DNA from: Taibaiella koreensis
GTDB lineage: Bacteria > Bacteroidota > Bacteroidia > Chitinophagales > Chitinophagaceae
Direction of reading: 5' to 3'
DNA length: 64,000 nucleotides
NCBI RefSeq assembly: GCF_003545715.1
Contig: NZ_QVNU01000002.1
Coordinates: 616,616 to 680,615, forward strand
Part shown: piece by piece, positions 43,122-52,033 of the stretch
Numbering within the stretch: position 1 is the first letter of the stretch
Layout: every line of letters begins with the position of its first letter
Program-made: the position numbers and the translations under genes
Notes under the pieces: model-generated
The model's input: only the letters and a program-made list of their open reading frames with translations
Databases searched by the model: none
Told to the model about the DNA's origin: nothing

Positions 43122-44150
43122 TTATGCATTGGCCCGGAATTGCTTCAGAAAGCGTACATCGTTCTGGGAGTACAGCCTCAGATCATTGACCTGGTAACGG
43201 ATCTGCGTAATGCGTTCCACACCCATACCAAAAGCAAAGCCGCTATATTTTTCGGGATCAATATCGAAATTGCGCAGCAGATCAGGATGCACCATGCCGC
43301 AGCCCAGTATCTCAACCCATCCGGTATGCTTGCACAGGCTGCAGCCACTGCCGCCACATACGGTGCAGCTGATGTCCATTTCGGCGCTGGGTTCTGTAAA
43401 CGGGAAATAAGAAGGACGGAACCGCACACGCGTATGCTCGCCAAACATTTCGGTAACAAAGGCGTACAGCGTTTGCTTCAGATCGGCAAAAGAAACGTTC
43501 TCGTCTATATACAATCCTTCACACTGGTGGAAAAAGCAATGCGCCCTGGCGCTGATGGTCTCGTTCCGGTATACACGGCCTGGGCAAATCACCCTTACCG
43601 GCAGCTTGCCTTCTTCCAGTACCCTGGCCTGAACAGAGGAGGTATGGGTACGGAGCAGCCAGTCGGGATTTTGGGCTACGTAAAAGGTATCCTGCATATC
43701 CCTTGCCGTATGATCGGCGGGCATATTGAGCGATGTAAAATTGTGCCAGTCGTCCTCGATCTCCGGACCCTCGGCAACACCAAAACCCAGCTTCTCAAAG
43801 ATCTCGACGATTTTATTCTCTACGATCCTGAGCGGGTGGCGGGTGCCCGGGGGGCGATCGGCGCCGGGTAGCGACAGATCGGCCAGTTGCATACCGGCTG
43901 TGCTGTTTTCCTGCAGGTGGCTAAAGCTTTCATAATGACCTTCAGCCAGCAGCTTAAAGGCATTCAACAGCTGACCCGCTTCTTTTTTCTGATCGGCGGG
44001 CACCTCTTTCATCCCGGCCAGCACCTCTTTTACAAGGCCCTTGGTGCCGAGAAATTTGATCCTGTAGGCCTCCAGCTCTTCTTTGGTTGCCGGTACGGTG
44101 GCTTTGATCTCCTGGGTTAACGCTTCAATTCGCGTTTTCAACGATTCCAT
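43122..44150 (-). CDS. pheS: Phenylalanine-tRNA ligase alpha subunit
   Basis: The 342-residue protein has an N-terminal coiled-coil (about 1-90) for tRNA contact and the class II catalytic core (about 110-335). Signatures are HPLRIVENKIVEIFEKLGF, RPSYFPFTEPSAEMDI and FAFGMGVERITQIRY. A CTVCGGSGCSLC motif is as in many bacterial PheS. It forms a heterotetramer with PheT, which is not in the window. The TATCTTTG promoter box lies seven bases before the start. Confidence 0.96.
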   Translation of the reverse strand: MESLKTRIEALTQEIKATVPATKEELEAYRIKFLGTKGLVKEVLAGMKEVPADQKKEAGQLLNAFKLLAEGHYESFSHLQENSTAGMQLADLSLPGADRPPGTRHPLRIVENKIVEIFEKLGFGVAEGPEIEDDWHNFTSLNMPADHTARDMQDTFYVAQNPDWLLRTHTSSVQARVLEEGKLPVRVICPGRVYRNETISARAHCFFHQCEGLYIDENVSFADLKQTLYAFVTEMFGEHTRVRFRPSYFPFTEPSAEMDISCTVCGGSGCSLCKHTGWVEILGCGMVHPDLLRNFDIDPEKYSGFAFGMGVERITQIRYQVNDLRLYSQNDVRFLKQFRANA

Positions 44151-44157
44151 AAGGCGA

Positions 44158-44165
44158 CAAAGATA
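44158..44165 (-). promoter_or_regulatory. -7 promoter box of pheS (TATCTTTG)
   Basis: The minus-strand TATCTTTG fits TAnnTTTG and ends seven bases before the ATG at 44150. Confidence 0.55.
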
Positions 44166-44218
44166 AGCTTCCGCCGGGATACGGGGAAGGCGGATGGCAA
44201 AATAGAAAGGGAAGTAGT

Positions 44219-44542
44219 TTACCGGGGTAGCTGCAGCTCTTGCCGGGCCATTTGCTTACGCTTCAGCTCCTGGTATTTTTTTTTGGCCAGGTGCCACATC
44301 AACAGGGCAAAAGCGAAAAAGCCGGCAGCAAACTTGAGCCAGGTATACAGAAAAGCATTACAATTGATTATATCGAAGAGCATTCCGAAAGAAAGCAGCC
44401 CTTTAAAGGCCAGCTTGAATGCAGCCACAAGCACAGGAACAATAGTACCCCATACAAGAGCCGTAAGGGTTACATAACGCCATTTCCCTCTGCCACGTCT
44501 TGTTTCCCAATCGTAAATATATTTCTCTTCGCGGGACAGCAT
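44219..44542 (-). CDS. Small two-span membrane protein
   Basis: The 107-residue product has two hydrophobic segments (about 26-46 and 65-86) and a basic C-terminus (KKKYQELKRKQ). No family is recognised. It is oriented toward pheS, 54 bases upstream of the pheS promoter. Confidence 0.55.
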   Translation of the reverse strand: MLSREEKYIYDWETRRGRGKWRYVTLTALVWGTIVPVLVAAFKLAFKGLLSFGMLFDIINCNAFLYTWLKFAAGFFAFALLMWHLAKKKYQELKRKQMARQELQLPR

Positions 44543-44664
44543 GAACTCTGTATTTGCAGTCGCCCAAGCGGCGACCTGAAAGAATAATGATTTGCGTGGT
44601 GCTTTTGTTTAAATTTTAAAAATATAAATCTATATACAAGCAGCAAATCAGTAAACCTGCAAAT

Positions 44665-45021
44665 CTAAGGGATTCGTTCAGTAAAGGTCCTGGCCATTTC
44701 CAGTATCCCATACAATTGCTCCAGTGGAAGATCCTGCTGCGGGTCCACCAGCAGGATCTTCATTTTTTTCCGCCCTTCGCTCAGCAGATCCGGGTGTGTA
44801 AGCATTTTTCCCTGCACAAGGCCCAGGTACGGCTGTCCCGACCCTTTCCGCGTCCAGAGATAACAAAACATCTTTCCTTTGTACGTATAAAAAGGCATAC
44901 GGTATTTCCAGGCCTCGGCGATATGGGGATCAAACCGCAACAAGGCCGAACGGAGCGCTTGCATACAGCTTCTCGCCGGCTCTTCCATGCGCTCAAAATA
45001 CTGGTCTATGGGACGTAGCAT
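44665..45021 (-). CDS. DUF1801 (YdhG-like) protein
   Basis: The 118-residue protein matches the DUF1801/YdhG-like fold: IDQYFERMEEPARSCMQALR, EAWKYRMPFYTYKGKMFCYL (shown in parts) and LGLVQGK. It is the last gene of a three-gene cluster (WYL regulator, GyrI-like protein, DUF1801), with only 14 bases to the upstream stop. Function is unknown; relatives are often next to effector-binding proteins. Confidence 0.8.
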   Translation of the reverse strand: MLRPIDQYFERMEEPARSCMQALRSALLRFDPHIAEAWKYRMPFYTYKGKMFCYLWTRKGSGQPYLGLVQGKMLTHPDLLSEGRKKMKILLVDPQQDLPLEQLYGILEMARTFTERIP

Positions 45022-45035
45022 AACCGGGATTGGCT

Positions 45036-45494
45036 TTAATCTTTTACCGCTATAAAAATATCGACCTCAGCCGCTTCCTGGTCCTGCGCCGCGGCACCAT
45101 ACACTTCATAGTCGGCTGTATAGGCCCTATCCCAACCCGATTGCCATATCTGCATCCAGGCTTCGACAACAATGCCGTCTGCCAACCGGCCGGCAACGCT
45201 TACTTTCCGGTAAGCGCCGCCCGGTACTGTAATGCTCCTGTAGGGAGCGGGTATTGCTTCCGGAGCATCTGTACGGTAGCCGAGCACTACGGTATAAGGT
45301 TTTGTATGGTCGTCCTCATACGCCGTATAGACACAATAGATGTCGCTACCCGTAATACCGGGAATATCGGTAGCAGCAGCGGAAGACAAAAAACGGGCCC
45401 AGAGTGCGGGGATATCCCGCTCTGCTTTACCTGGATCGTTGCTGGTCCTGATCGATAATCCCGTTACGTGGAAAGATTCTTTTGCGTACGTCAT
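45036..45494 (-). CDS. GyrI-like/effector-binding domain protein
   Basis: The 152-residue protein has the AraC-effector/GyrI-like fold signs: VTGLSIRTSN, IPALWARF, VYTAYEDDHTKPYTVVLGY, and a C-terminal DYEVYG....AEVDIFIAV. Such domains bind small hydrophobic ligands. A TAGCTTTG box lies 15 bases upstream, so it can be transcribed separately from the WYL regulator. It may be paired functionally with the DUF1801 protein. Confidence 0.8.
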   Translation of the reverse strand: MTYAKESFHVTGLSIRTSNDPGKAERDIPALWARFLSSAAATDIPGITGSDIYCVYTAYEDDHTKPYTVVLGYRTDAPEAIPAPYRSITVPGGAYRKVSVAGRLADGIVVEAWMQIWQSGWDRAYTADYEVYGAAAQDQEAAEVDIFIAVKD

Positions 45495-45509
45495 GGTTTT
45501 GCTTTTTTA

Positions 45510-45517
45510 CAAAGCTA
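45510..45517 (-). promoter_or_regulatory. -7 promoter box of the GyrI-like gene (TAGCTTTG)
   Basis: The minus-strand TAGCTTTG fits TAnnTTTG 15 bases before the ATG at 45494. Confidence 0.45.
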
Positions 45518-45541
45518 CAGGGCGTCTGCGTCAACCATATG

Positions 45542-46255
45542 TCAGGGGTGCTGCGCATTTTCCCGGCAAATGTCAAAATATTGTGCGAGGGTGAGCGCAT
45601 GCGGTGCAAAATGTTCCTGCAGGGGATGCAAGGTGTGTATACGGTCGAGACGAAAGGAGCGGAAAGCATTTCTTAACCGGCACCAGGCCACCAATATCCA
45701 GTTCTCCTGTGTGCTGTACAGTGCAAAAGGCTCTACTATCCGTTCTTCCGGCGCATCAGGCCCTTCTGCTTTGTAGCGCAACCCTACTACCTGGAAATGT
45801 GTAAGCGCCAGCTGCAGGGCCGATAAATGGCTGCTGGTGCGCTCCGCCGCCGGGTTTTGCCGGAATACGGTACGCTCGGCCAGCAATGCCGAACGGGACC
45901 TGACCTGTTGCCGAAGTACCGCTTTAACGCGGGTCACCGCCTCTGTATAATCTCTTACCAGGGAGGCATCCCTGTTGGTGCGGATAAGCTGTTCTGCGGT
46001 GATCAGGGCATTGGCCTCCGTCTCGGTAAACATAACGGGCGGCAAAGTATAGCCTTCCATCAGCCGGTAGCCTTTACCTTCTTCTGCAAGCACCGGTACT
46101 CCGGCTGCTTCCAGCGCCCTGATATCGCGGTATACCGTTCGGATACTGATTTCGAACCGCTGAGCAACATATGCTGCCGTTACCAGCCTGCCCGACTGAA
46201 GCAACAGCAGGATAGCAGTGAGTCGGGCAAGTCGGGTCTTCTCTTCGGCCGGCAT
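45542..46255 (-). CDS. HTH-WYL transcriptional regulator (YafY type)
   Basis: The 237-residue protein has an N-terminal HTH_11 winged helix (about 5-60: RLARLTAILLLLQSG, AQRFEISIRTVYRDIRALE) and a C-terminal WYL domain (about 135-200: GLRYKAEG, EPFALYSTQENWILVAWCRLRNAFRSFRLDRI, cut to YSTQENWILVAWC). WYL proteins sense ligands, often nucleic acid. It probably controls the two genes downstream. The start is the ATG at 46255; the TTG at 46261 is less likely. Confidence 0.9.
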   Translation of the reverse strand: MPAEEKTRLARLTAILLLLQSGRLVTAAYVAQRFEISIRTVYRDIRALEAAGVPVLAEEGKGYRLMEGYTLPPVMFTETEANALITAEQLIRTNRDASLVRDYTEAVTRVKAVLRQQVRSRSALLAERTVFRQNPAAERTSSHLSALQLALTHFQVVGLRYKAEGPDAPEERIVEPFALYSTQENWILVAWCRLRNAFRSFRLDRIHTLHPLQEHFAPHALTLAQYFDICRENAQHP

Positions 46256-46272
46256 GGTCAATATTTACCGGG

Positions 46273-47022
46273 CTAGTGGGCCCTTACATAAAAATGAGGG
46301 GTATGGCTCTTACCCGTTAACCGCTCTTCTACTTCGACACCCGGAATGCTCTTGATGAGGTCCAGTAGCTTCTTATGACCAAAGTTGCGGGAATCAAAGT
46401 CGGGCTGTTTCTTCAGGATAAGGTTGCCCAGCACACCCAGAAACACCCAGCCGTCTTCTTCGGCCAGGTCTTGTATGCTGCCTATGATGAGCTTGTTCAA
46501 TGCCTTGTTGCCTTTGGCTGCCGGCGCTCTTTCCTTTCCCTTTTTTGCGGTCTTCGCAGGTTGGGCAACTTCCGACTCTGCTATCTCTTTGGGCAGGATT
46601 TCGATATAGATAAATTTGTTGCAGGATGCTATAAAAGGCTTTGGCGTTTTCTTTTCACCCATACCAAACACCTGCTTGCCGGCTTCACGCAGGCGGGTAG
46701 CCAGCCGGGTAAAGTCGCTGTCGCTGGAGATAATGCAAAAGCCATCGACATTGCCGGTATACAGGATATCCATGGCGTCGATGATCAAAGCGGCGTCGGT
46801 CGCATTTTTGCCGGAGGTATAGGCATATTGCTGTATGGGCGTAACTGCATTTTCCAGCAGCACCGACTTCCAGCCGCTGAGCGTGGGTTTGGTCCAGTCG
46901 CCATAGATACGCTTGAAGGTGGGTGTGCCGTACTTGGCGATCTCTTCCAGCATCCCTTTGATATTGGAATAAGGCACATTGTCGGCGTCGATGAGTACGG
47001 CGAGTTTCAGCTCGTTGTCCAT
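46273..47022 (-). CDS. NYN-domain nuclease with LOTUS/OST-HTH C-terminus
   Basis: The 249-residue protein has an N-terminal NYN (PIN-like) domain (about 5-150: AVLIDADN with Asp12 and Asp14, GKNATDAALIIDAMD, SSDSDFTRLA). A basic linker (about 155-175) and a C-terminal OST-HTH/LOTUS domain follow (about 178-245: WVFLGVLGNLILKKQPDF, RNFGHKKLLDLIKSI). NYN domains cut RNA and LOTUS domains bind RNA. The gene is divergent from a DEAD-box helicase, sharing a 103-base promoter region, which suggests linked RNA roles. The ATG at 47022 is chosen. Confidence 0.88.
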   Translation of the reverse strand: MDNELKLAVLIDADNVPYSNIKGMLEEIAKYGTPTFKRIYGDWTKPTLSGWKSVLLENAVTPIQQYAYTSGKNATDAALIIDAMDILYTGNVDGFCIISSDSDFTRLATRLREAGKQVFGMGEKKTPKPFIASCNKFIYIEILPKEIAESEVAQPAKTAKKGKERAPAAKGNKALNKLIIGSIQDLAEEDGWVFLGVLGNLILKKQPDFDSRNFGHKKLLDLIKSIPGVEVEERLTGKSHTPHFYVRAH

Positions 47023-47066
47023 ATGGTTTATTTTTTGAACAGCAGTGTAGACAAAGCTGTCATAAA

Positions 47067-47096
47067 CAAATGTAGGTAAAAATAAGGCAGGGCAAA
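47067..47096 (-). promoter_or_regulatory. Promoter of the NYN-LOTUS gene (TTTG-N18-TACATTTG)
   Basis: On the minus strand a TTTG (47096-47093) is followed after 18 bases by TACATTTG (47074-47067). This is the clearest full -33/-7 Bacteroidota promoter in the window. The leader is about 40 bases. Confidence 0.7.
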
Positions 47097-47112
47097 GGCC
47101 CTCATTCTTTCG

Positions 47113-47120
47113 TACTTTTG
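47113..47120 (+). promoter_or_regulatory. -7 promoter box of the helicase gene (TACTTTTG)
   Basis: TACTTTTG fits TAnnTTTG and ends five bases before the ATG at 47126. Confidence 0.55.
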
Positions 47121-47125
47121 CAGCA

Positions 47126-48457
47126 ATGTCGCATAACAACTATGATCAGGACCAGATCCTGGCCAACCTCAATATAGAAGCCCTGAACGAGATGCAGTTG
47201 GCGTCGATCGATGCCAACACGCAACACCGTGATGTGATCCTCCTTTCAGCAACGGGTTCGGGAAAAACACTGGCTTTCCTGCTGCCGGTGCTGAGCCGCC
47301 TGGATCCTGCAGAGAAGCATACGCAGGCCATGATCATTGCTCCCTCCCGGGAGCTGGCCATGCAGATCGAGAAAGTATTCAAGCAAATGGGTACCGGCTA
47401 TAAGATCACTTGCTGCTATGGCGGTCATAAAAGGGAGATTGAAGAGAATAACCTGATACAGCCGCCTGCGGTGATTGTAGGCACTCCGGGCCGTATCGCC
47501 GATCATATACGAAGGGAAAATATCAAGACCGGCGCTATACGGACGCTGGTGCTCGACGAATTTGATAAATCGCTGGAGCTGGGCTTCCAGGAAGAAATGT
47601 CGGAAATTATAAGCGCTCTGCCACAGCTGGAAAAACGTATCCTCACCTCAGCTACAGATGCCGTCGATATTCCCGGTTTTGTAGGGCTCGATGCCGCGCA
47701 GGAGCTCAACTTCCTCGCAGACCAGGAAGACCGGGATAATGCGCTGGCCATAAAGGTGGTGCATTCGAGGGATAAAGACAAGCTGGACACTTTATTTGAT
47801 CTGGTCTGTTACCTGGGCAACCGTTCTACCATTATCTTCTGCAACCACAGGGAATCTGTCGAACGTACCAGCGAGTTGCTATGGAACAAAGGCATTACCA
47901 ATGAATATTACCATGGCGCCATGGAGCAGCGCGACCGCGATACGGCGCTGTGCAAGTTCCGCAACGGTTCGGCCAATATCCTGGTCACTACCGACCTGGC
48001 CGCCAGGGGACTCGATATTCCCAATATACGCTACATTGTCCACTACCATCTGCCACTTACAGAAGAGGTATACACACACCGCAACGGTCGTACAGCCAGG
48101 ATGGACGCCAGCGGCACCGCCATACTGATCCTTTCTCCCGAAGAAAAGCTGCCGGCCTATATTCCGGCTGAGGAAACGGAGGAGATCGGACTGCAGGGTC
48201 CTTACGAGTTGCCGGAAAAGCCGAAGTGGACGACCTTATATGTTCCGTTGGGCAAAAAGAACAAAGTAAATAAAATAGATATCGTGGGCTTCCTCTCGCA
48301 AAAAGGGGAGTTGAAAAAAGAAGATATCGGCCTCATAGATGTCAAAGATTTCAGCACCTTTGTTGCCGTTCGCAAAGTAAAGGCCAGCCACGTGCTGCAC
48401 CTGCTGAAGGATGAGCGGATCAAAGGAAAGAAAGCAAAGGTAGAGGTAGCCAAATAA
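47126..48457 (+). CDS. DEAD-box-type RNA helicase with DEFD motif and DbpA-like C-terminus
   Basis: The 443-residue protein has the RNA helicase motifs: SATGSGKT (I), PSRELAMQ (Ia), GTPGRI (Ib), LDEFDKS (II, DEFD in place of DEAD), TSATD (III), TDLAARGLDIP (V) and HRNGRTAR (VI). The last 75 residues (WTTLYVPLGKKNKVNKIDIV...) look like the DbpA RNA-binding domain that recognises 23S rRNA. It may therefore act in ribosome assembly. It is divergent from the NYN-LOTUS gene. Confidence 0.92.
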   Translation: MSHNNYDQDQILANLNIEALNEMQLASIDANTQHRDVILLSATGSGKTLAFLLPVLSRLDPAEKHTQAMIIAPSRELAMQIEKVFKQMGTGYKITCCYGGHKREIEENNLIQPPAVIVGTPGRIADHIRRENIKTGAIRTLVLDEFDKSLELGFQEEMSEIISALPQLEKRILTSATDAVDIPGFVGLDAAQELNFLADQEDRDNALAIKVVHSRDKDKLDTLFDLVCYLGNRSTIIFCNHRESVERTSELLWNKGITNEYYHGAMEQRDRDTALCKFRNGSANILVTTDLAARGLDIPNIRYIVHYHLPLTEEVYTHRNGRTARMDASGTAILILSPEEKLPAYIPAEETEEIGLQGPYELPEKPKWTTLYVPLGKKNKVNKIDIVGFLSQKGELKKEDIGLIDVKDFSTFVAVRKVKASHVLHLLKDERIKGKKAKVEVAK

Positions 48458-48482
48458 AGAGCGCCTTTCTTAATAAGAAACA

Positions 48483-48511
48483 AAGGGCTGTCCGAATTGT
48501 GGACAGCCCTT
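48483..48511. terminator. 11-bp hairpin between the helicase and the T9SS cargo gene
   Basis: Arms 48483-48493 and 48501-48511 pair perfectly around GAATTGT, with A-rich and T-rich flanks. It serves two convergent genes. Confidence 0.75.
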
Positions 48512-48535
48512 CTTATGTGTAACGCGGCTGGTGTA

Positions 48536-49663
48536 TTAATGGCGTACGACCAGTTTTTCAGTGGTGGCGCCTGTGGCAGTATTGATGCGCACAGTATAGC
48601 TTCCGCTGGCCAGGGAAGAAATATTCAACTCATGGCTGTTAGTACCGTAAGTTACGGGCACATTCAGTTTCTGACCGGTGAGTGTAAATACTTCGATGCT
48701 TTGCACACCTGAGGCATCCACATTCACTTTACCGTTGTTGGCGGGATTGGGGAATACTTTTACAGCGCCGGCGCCACCGAAGATCACCTGGGCAACCTTG
48801 CTGTAAGTGGCCTTGCCGTCCTTATCCAACTGCTTCAGGCGATACTGGTTCAAGCCGGGCAATGGTTTGCTGTCGGTAAAGCTGTATTCGAGCTTTTCGT
48901 CGCTGTTGCCGCCGATCGCCAGGCTGCGCTGGTAGCCGATCTTGGCAAATGCTTTACCATCGGCGCTACGCTCGATATCGAAACCCTGGTTATTCGTTTC
49001 CGAAGCGGTACCCCAGGTTACCAGTGCGTTGGCGCCGTCCCTGTTGGCCTCGATATGGGTAAAGGTTACCGGCAACACTACGCCGCCAAGACCTACTGTA
49101 CTGATCGTAGGGGTATTGGACAGACCAACAGAGTTAGTCCCGTTGCCGTAGAAACGGGTAGTCTGATCGGTAGAGTTGGCGCCATCAATAGATACATAGA
49201 ATTCGGTCGCATCATTGGCCCCGGCCGAACCAGGTGTGCCGTCAAAGAACCTGCCCACGAGTTCGACATTGGATGTGCCCACGCCGTTGGCAAAAGTTAC
49301 ATTGAAGGCATTCAGCTCGCCACCGACGGGGATAGCTACGGGATTGCCTCCGTTAATCACGGCAGAAACGTCATAGTAATGGAAGGTATTTTCGGTATAG
49401 GGAGCCGGATAGGTAATGCTGCCGGGAGTTGCCATCAGGCTGGTGGCAGTCAGCGTAGGATTACCTGCGCCCTGATCGGGTATCCGGATACCGAAGCGCA
49501 TGCTGACAAGGTTGCCGGAGATGGCAGCAGCTGTATTATTCTTGATTCTTACAATCACGGAATTGGGTGTAGCGCCGTTGATCAGTGTACCCTGTATGCC
49601 CTGAGCGTCGGCAAAAAGCGGGGTTAAGGCAAGGGTAGATAAAAATAGAGATATTCTTTTCAT
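48536..49663 (-). CDS. T9SS type A cargo protein with cohesin-like beta domain
   Basis: From the ATG at 49663 the product has 375 residues. It has a signal peptide (ending PLFADAQ), a beta-sandwich N-terminal part (about 25-190) and a short fibronectin-like region (ANALVTWGTASETNNQGFDIERS, cut as VTWGTASETNNQGFDI). A T9SS type A tail follows (VFPNPANNGKVNV, SLASGSYTVRI). It should be exported and surface-attached. It lies near another exported protein (49853), from which a long hairpin separates it. Function unknown. Confidence 0.82.
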   Translation of the reverse strand: MKRISLFLSTLALTPLFADAQGIQGTLINGATPNSVIVRIKNNTAAAISGNLVSMRFGIRIPDQGAGNPTLTATSLMATPGSITYPAPYTENTFHYYDVSAVINGGNPVAIPVGGELNAFNVTFANGVGTSNVELVGRFFDGTPGSAGANDATEFYVSIDGANSTDQTTRFYGNGTNSVGLSNTPTISTVGLGGVVLPVTFTHIEANRDGANALVTWGTASETNNQGFDIERSADGKAFAKIGYQRSLAIGGNSDEKLEYSFTDSKPLPGLNQYRLKQLDKDGKATYSKVAQVIFGGAGAVKVFPNPANNGKVNVDASGVQSIEVFTLTGQKLNVPVTYGTNSHELNISSLASGSYTVRINTATGATTEKLVVRH

Positions 49664-49734
49664 ACAAGGAGACATTAAATGGTTAAGCATTATGATTGGT
49701 GGTAAAAGTAAATTTTGGGTATACTCTCTTTTTG

Positions 49735-49790
49735 AATAGGGTAACAAGACCTTCCCACCCTTAAGCGGTGGAAGGTCTTGTTACCCTATT
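49735..49790. terminator. 24-bp hairpin between two exported-protein genes
   Basis: Arms 49735-49759 and 49767-49790 are complementary except for one extra C. It lies 63 bases after the stop of the 49853 gene and 70 bases before the start of the next. Confidence 0.65.
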
Positions 49791-49852
49791 TATTGCTGTA
49801 GTATCGATAGCATATGAAACAGTTATTGCTCTGTCTTTTGCTTTGCAAGACC

Positions 49853-52033
49853 TTATTTCTTTTGCTCAAATATGGTAATGAATTCGCTTCCGCCCAGGTT
49901 GAGCAGCAGCGCATCGCGATCGTTGCCGCTACCATTGAAACGTACATTGCCGTCCAGGTTCACATCAACAGGCGTGTACACATTGAATATGGTCGATGCC
50001 TCGTTACCTCCAAGGTACTGGAGTATCACGTCGCGGTCGTTGGTAGCACCGTTGAACCGGGTGTTACTGTTGCTGTTGGCGTTGCCACCACGCATAGCCG
50101 TATGTCCGTTGAGTGTTATAAAGGCATTGGCATCGCCAAATAAGGTAGCATCGGTTGCGCTAGTGAAATCGAATAAATTGTCACCGGCAACATATGGCGT
50201 AAGATTGCTGCTCAAGGCCAGGTGATTCCGGTGTCTGATCGTAAGGAAATAAGAGCCCGATAGCGCTTTCATTACCACGGGTTGTGTTTTGTCCAGGTTG
50301 GCCAGGTTACCATTTTCCAGCACAAATACTGCTTTACGGTCTACCAGGTTACCGGCAGCATCTTTCAACTCGAGAAGCATCCAATCCACGATATCGTTAT
50401 TGGCCAAAGTTGAAGTGAATATTGCCGGGGATACTGTTTCGGTACCGGGGTAGTTGAATGGCGGAACATTATAAGGTTGGCTGGTAGCATTGGCCGCGAG
50501 TATTGCAGCCCATGTAGCGGTTACGTCTCTGTTGCGGTTGCCGTCGAAGGTACCCTGCAGGTAGGCGATCGGGCTGAAGGAGACACAATTGCCATTGGTA
50601 CCGGTAACGGCTACCGGTATGCGGGCTGACTCAACACCGGGGCAGGTAGAGGTGGTAACATAGAAGTTGACGGTAACATTGTTGGCCGGAACGGTCATAT
50701 TATAGGCCGTATCGGTGCTTACTACCGTACCGGCGTCGTTATACCATTTGTAATTGGTACCGGCCTTCACGTTAGCGACCGCGAGATGCATAGCAGTACC
50801 AGGGCAGCTGGTCACCGGAGGTACCGGTACTATAGGCGCCGGGGGTACCCGCTCAACACCATACAGCTCTATGAACTGGGACACCGAAATATTGGCCAGT
50901 TGCTGGTAGGTAACGCGGATCTCATCGTACTGCATATTCTGTGCAGCAGAAGTATCCACTTTCAATTGGAATACGGCTGGTATATTGTTGCCGAGGTTCA
51001 GCGTAATGAGCGCAAGCAACTGGGCATTCAACAGACCGCTGAAGCTGGAGCTGCTAACGAGGGTATCGTGGCGGTAAGCGTCAATAGTCATAGTATTGAG
51101 CACATTGGCCGAAAGCAGGCTTTGCGGGAATCTCAGCCTCAGCTTTACCTGGTCGCCCGGCTTGGATAAGTTGGAATAATGGATGCTCTGGCTAAATGTA
51201 GAACCTAAAGCGACAGTGGCTACGCCATATCCGAAAGTAGAAGCGGTAGCGGTATCATTGTCAATCGCGAGCTGCGTGTTCTTCACCGGCAGACCATCGG
51301 TACCGGTCAGCACGCCCAGCGTAGCGCCGGTTGCATCGTAAGAAGTAGTGACAAAAGGATTGCAGGGGTCGTAGGCGCCGCTCAGATAGAAGGCATCCTG
51401 CATCTTAAGCGTATAGCTGGAAGCAACCAGGCCTCCGGTAAAGACGCTTACACGTATCCTACTATAGGAAATACCTGCGCTTGCCCTGAAAGTAATGTAA
51501 GATTGGCCGCTGGCGTCTTTTACGAAATTGAAGCGACCCTGAGAAAACACCCGGGTGCCTACGCCGCCAGAATTATAGTTGACCACCACAGTCCCGGCAT
51601 TGTTTTTGATAGCTACTTCTATACGCTGGTTACCCAGCAGGCCGGTTACCAGGTTACCCAGTGTGCCGCCTGCGAGCACCGAAAGCAGGCCTTGTGCCGT
51701 ATCGTCCTGTACGGGTACGTAAATGGTAGCGCCATCCGGCACATCGGCGGAAAAACCAACTTCCGCAAAGCTGCTCTTTTGTGAGAGCAGGCCTAGCAAC
51801 ACTGTTTGGGCTTGCAGTGTAGCGGAGGTGGCGAGTATGCCGTCGGAAGCATTTGCAAAGTCGGGAACATCGAAGGTTGTGGGAATAAGGCCACCGCCAT
51901 TACTATGCGCGATGGCGTTCGTTGCATAGTTTCGGGTGAGTTGCGCATTTGCAAAGAATGGGCTTGATAGAAGGGCGAGCAGTACTGACGCGAACAGTAG
52001 TCTATCCCATAAGTGTAGAGTTTTCTTTTTCAT
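49853..52033 (-). CDS. Large exported surface protein with dockerin-like Ca-binding tail
   Basis: The 726-residue protein has a signal peptide (ending FFANAQLT). Two beta-rich domains follow, the first with VGFSADVPDGATIYVP and the second with TSYDATGATLGVLTG. A PKD/Ig-like region (about 410-500) comes next. The C-terminal part (about 600-726) holds two copies of RFNG.-NDRD-L-LGGNE-TIF, the second next to DVNLDGN, a dockerin/EF-type calcium motif. No T9SS tail is obvious after it. It is probably a cell-surface adhesin or structural protein. It is monocistronic. Confidence 0.75.
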   Translation of the reverse strand: MKKKTLHLWDRLLFASVLLALLSSPFFANAQLTRNYATNAIAHSNGGGLIPTTFDVPDFANASDGILATSATLQAQTVLLGLLSQKSSFAEVGFSADVPDGATIYVPVQDDTAQGLLSVLAGGTLGNLVTGLLGNQRIEVAIKNNAGTVVVNYNSGGVGTRVFSQGRFNFVKDASGQSYITFRASAGISYSRIRVSVFTGGLVASSYTLKMQDAFYLSGAYDPCNPFVTTSYDATGATLGVLTGTDGLPVKNTQLAIDNDTATASTFGYGVATVALGSTFSQSIHYSNLSKPGDQVKLRLRFPQSLLSANVLNTMTIDAYRHDTLVSSSSFSGLLNAQLLALITLNLGNNIPAVFQLKVDTSAAQNMQYDEIRVTYQQLANISVSQFIELYGVERVPPAPIVPVPPVTSCPGTAMHLAVANVKAGTNYKWYNDAGTVVSTDTAYNMTVPANNVTVNFYVTTSTCPGVESARIPVAVTGTNGNCVSFSPIAYLQGTFDGNRNRDVTATWAAILAANATSQPYNVPPFNYPGTETVSPAIFTSTLANNDIVDWMLLELKDAAGNLVDRKAVFVLENGNLANLDKTQPVVMKALSGSYFLTIRHRNHLALSSNLTPYVAGDNLFDFTSATDATLFGDANAFITLNGHTAMRGGNANSNSNTRFNGATNDRDVILQYLGGNEASTIFNVYTPVDVNLDGNVRFNGSGNDRDALLLNLGGSEFITIFEQKK

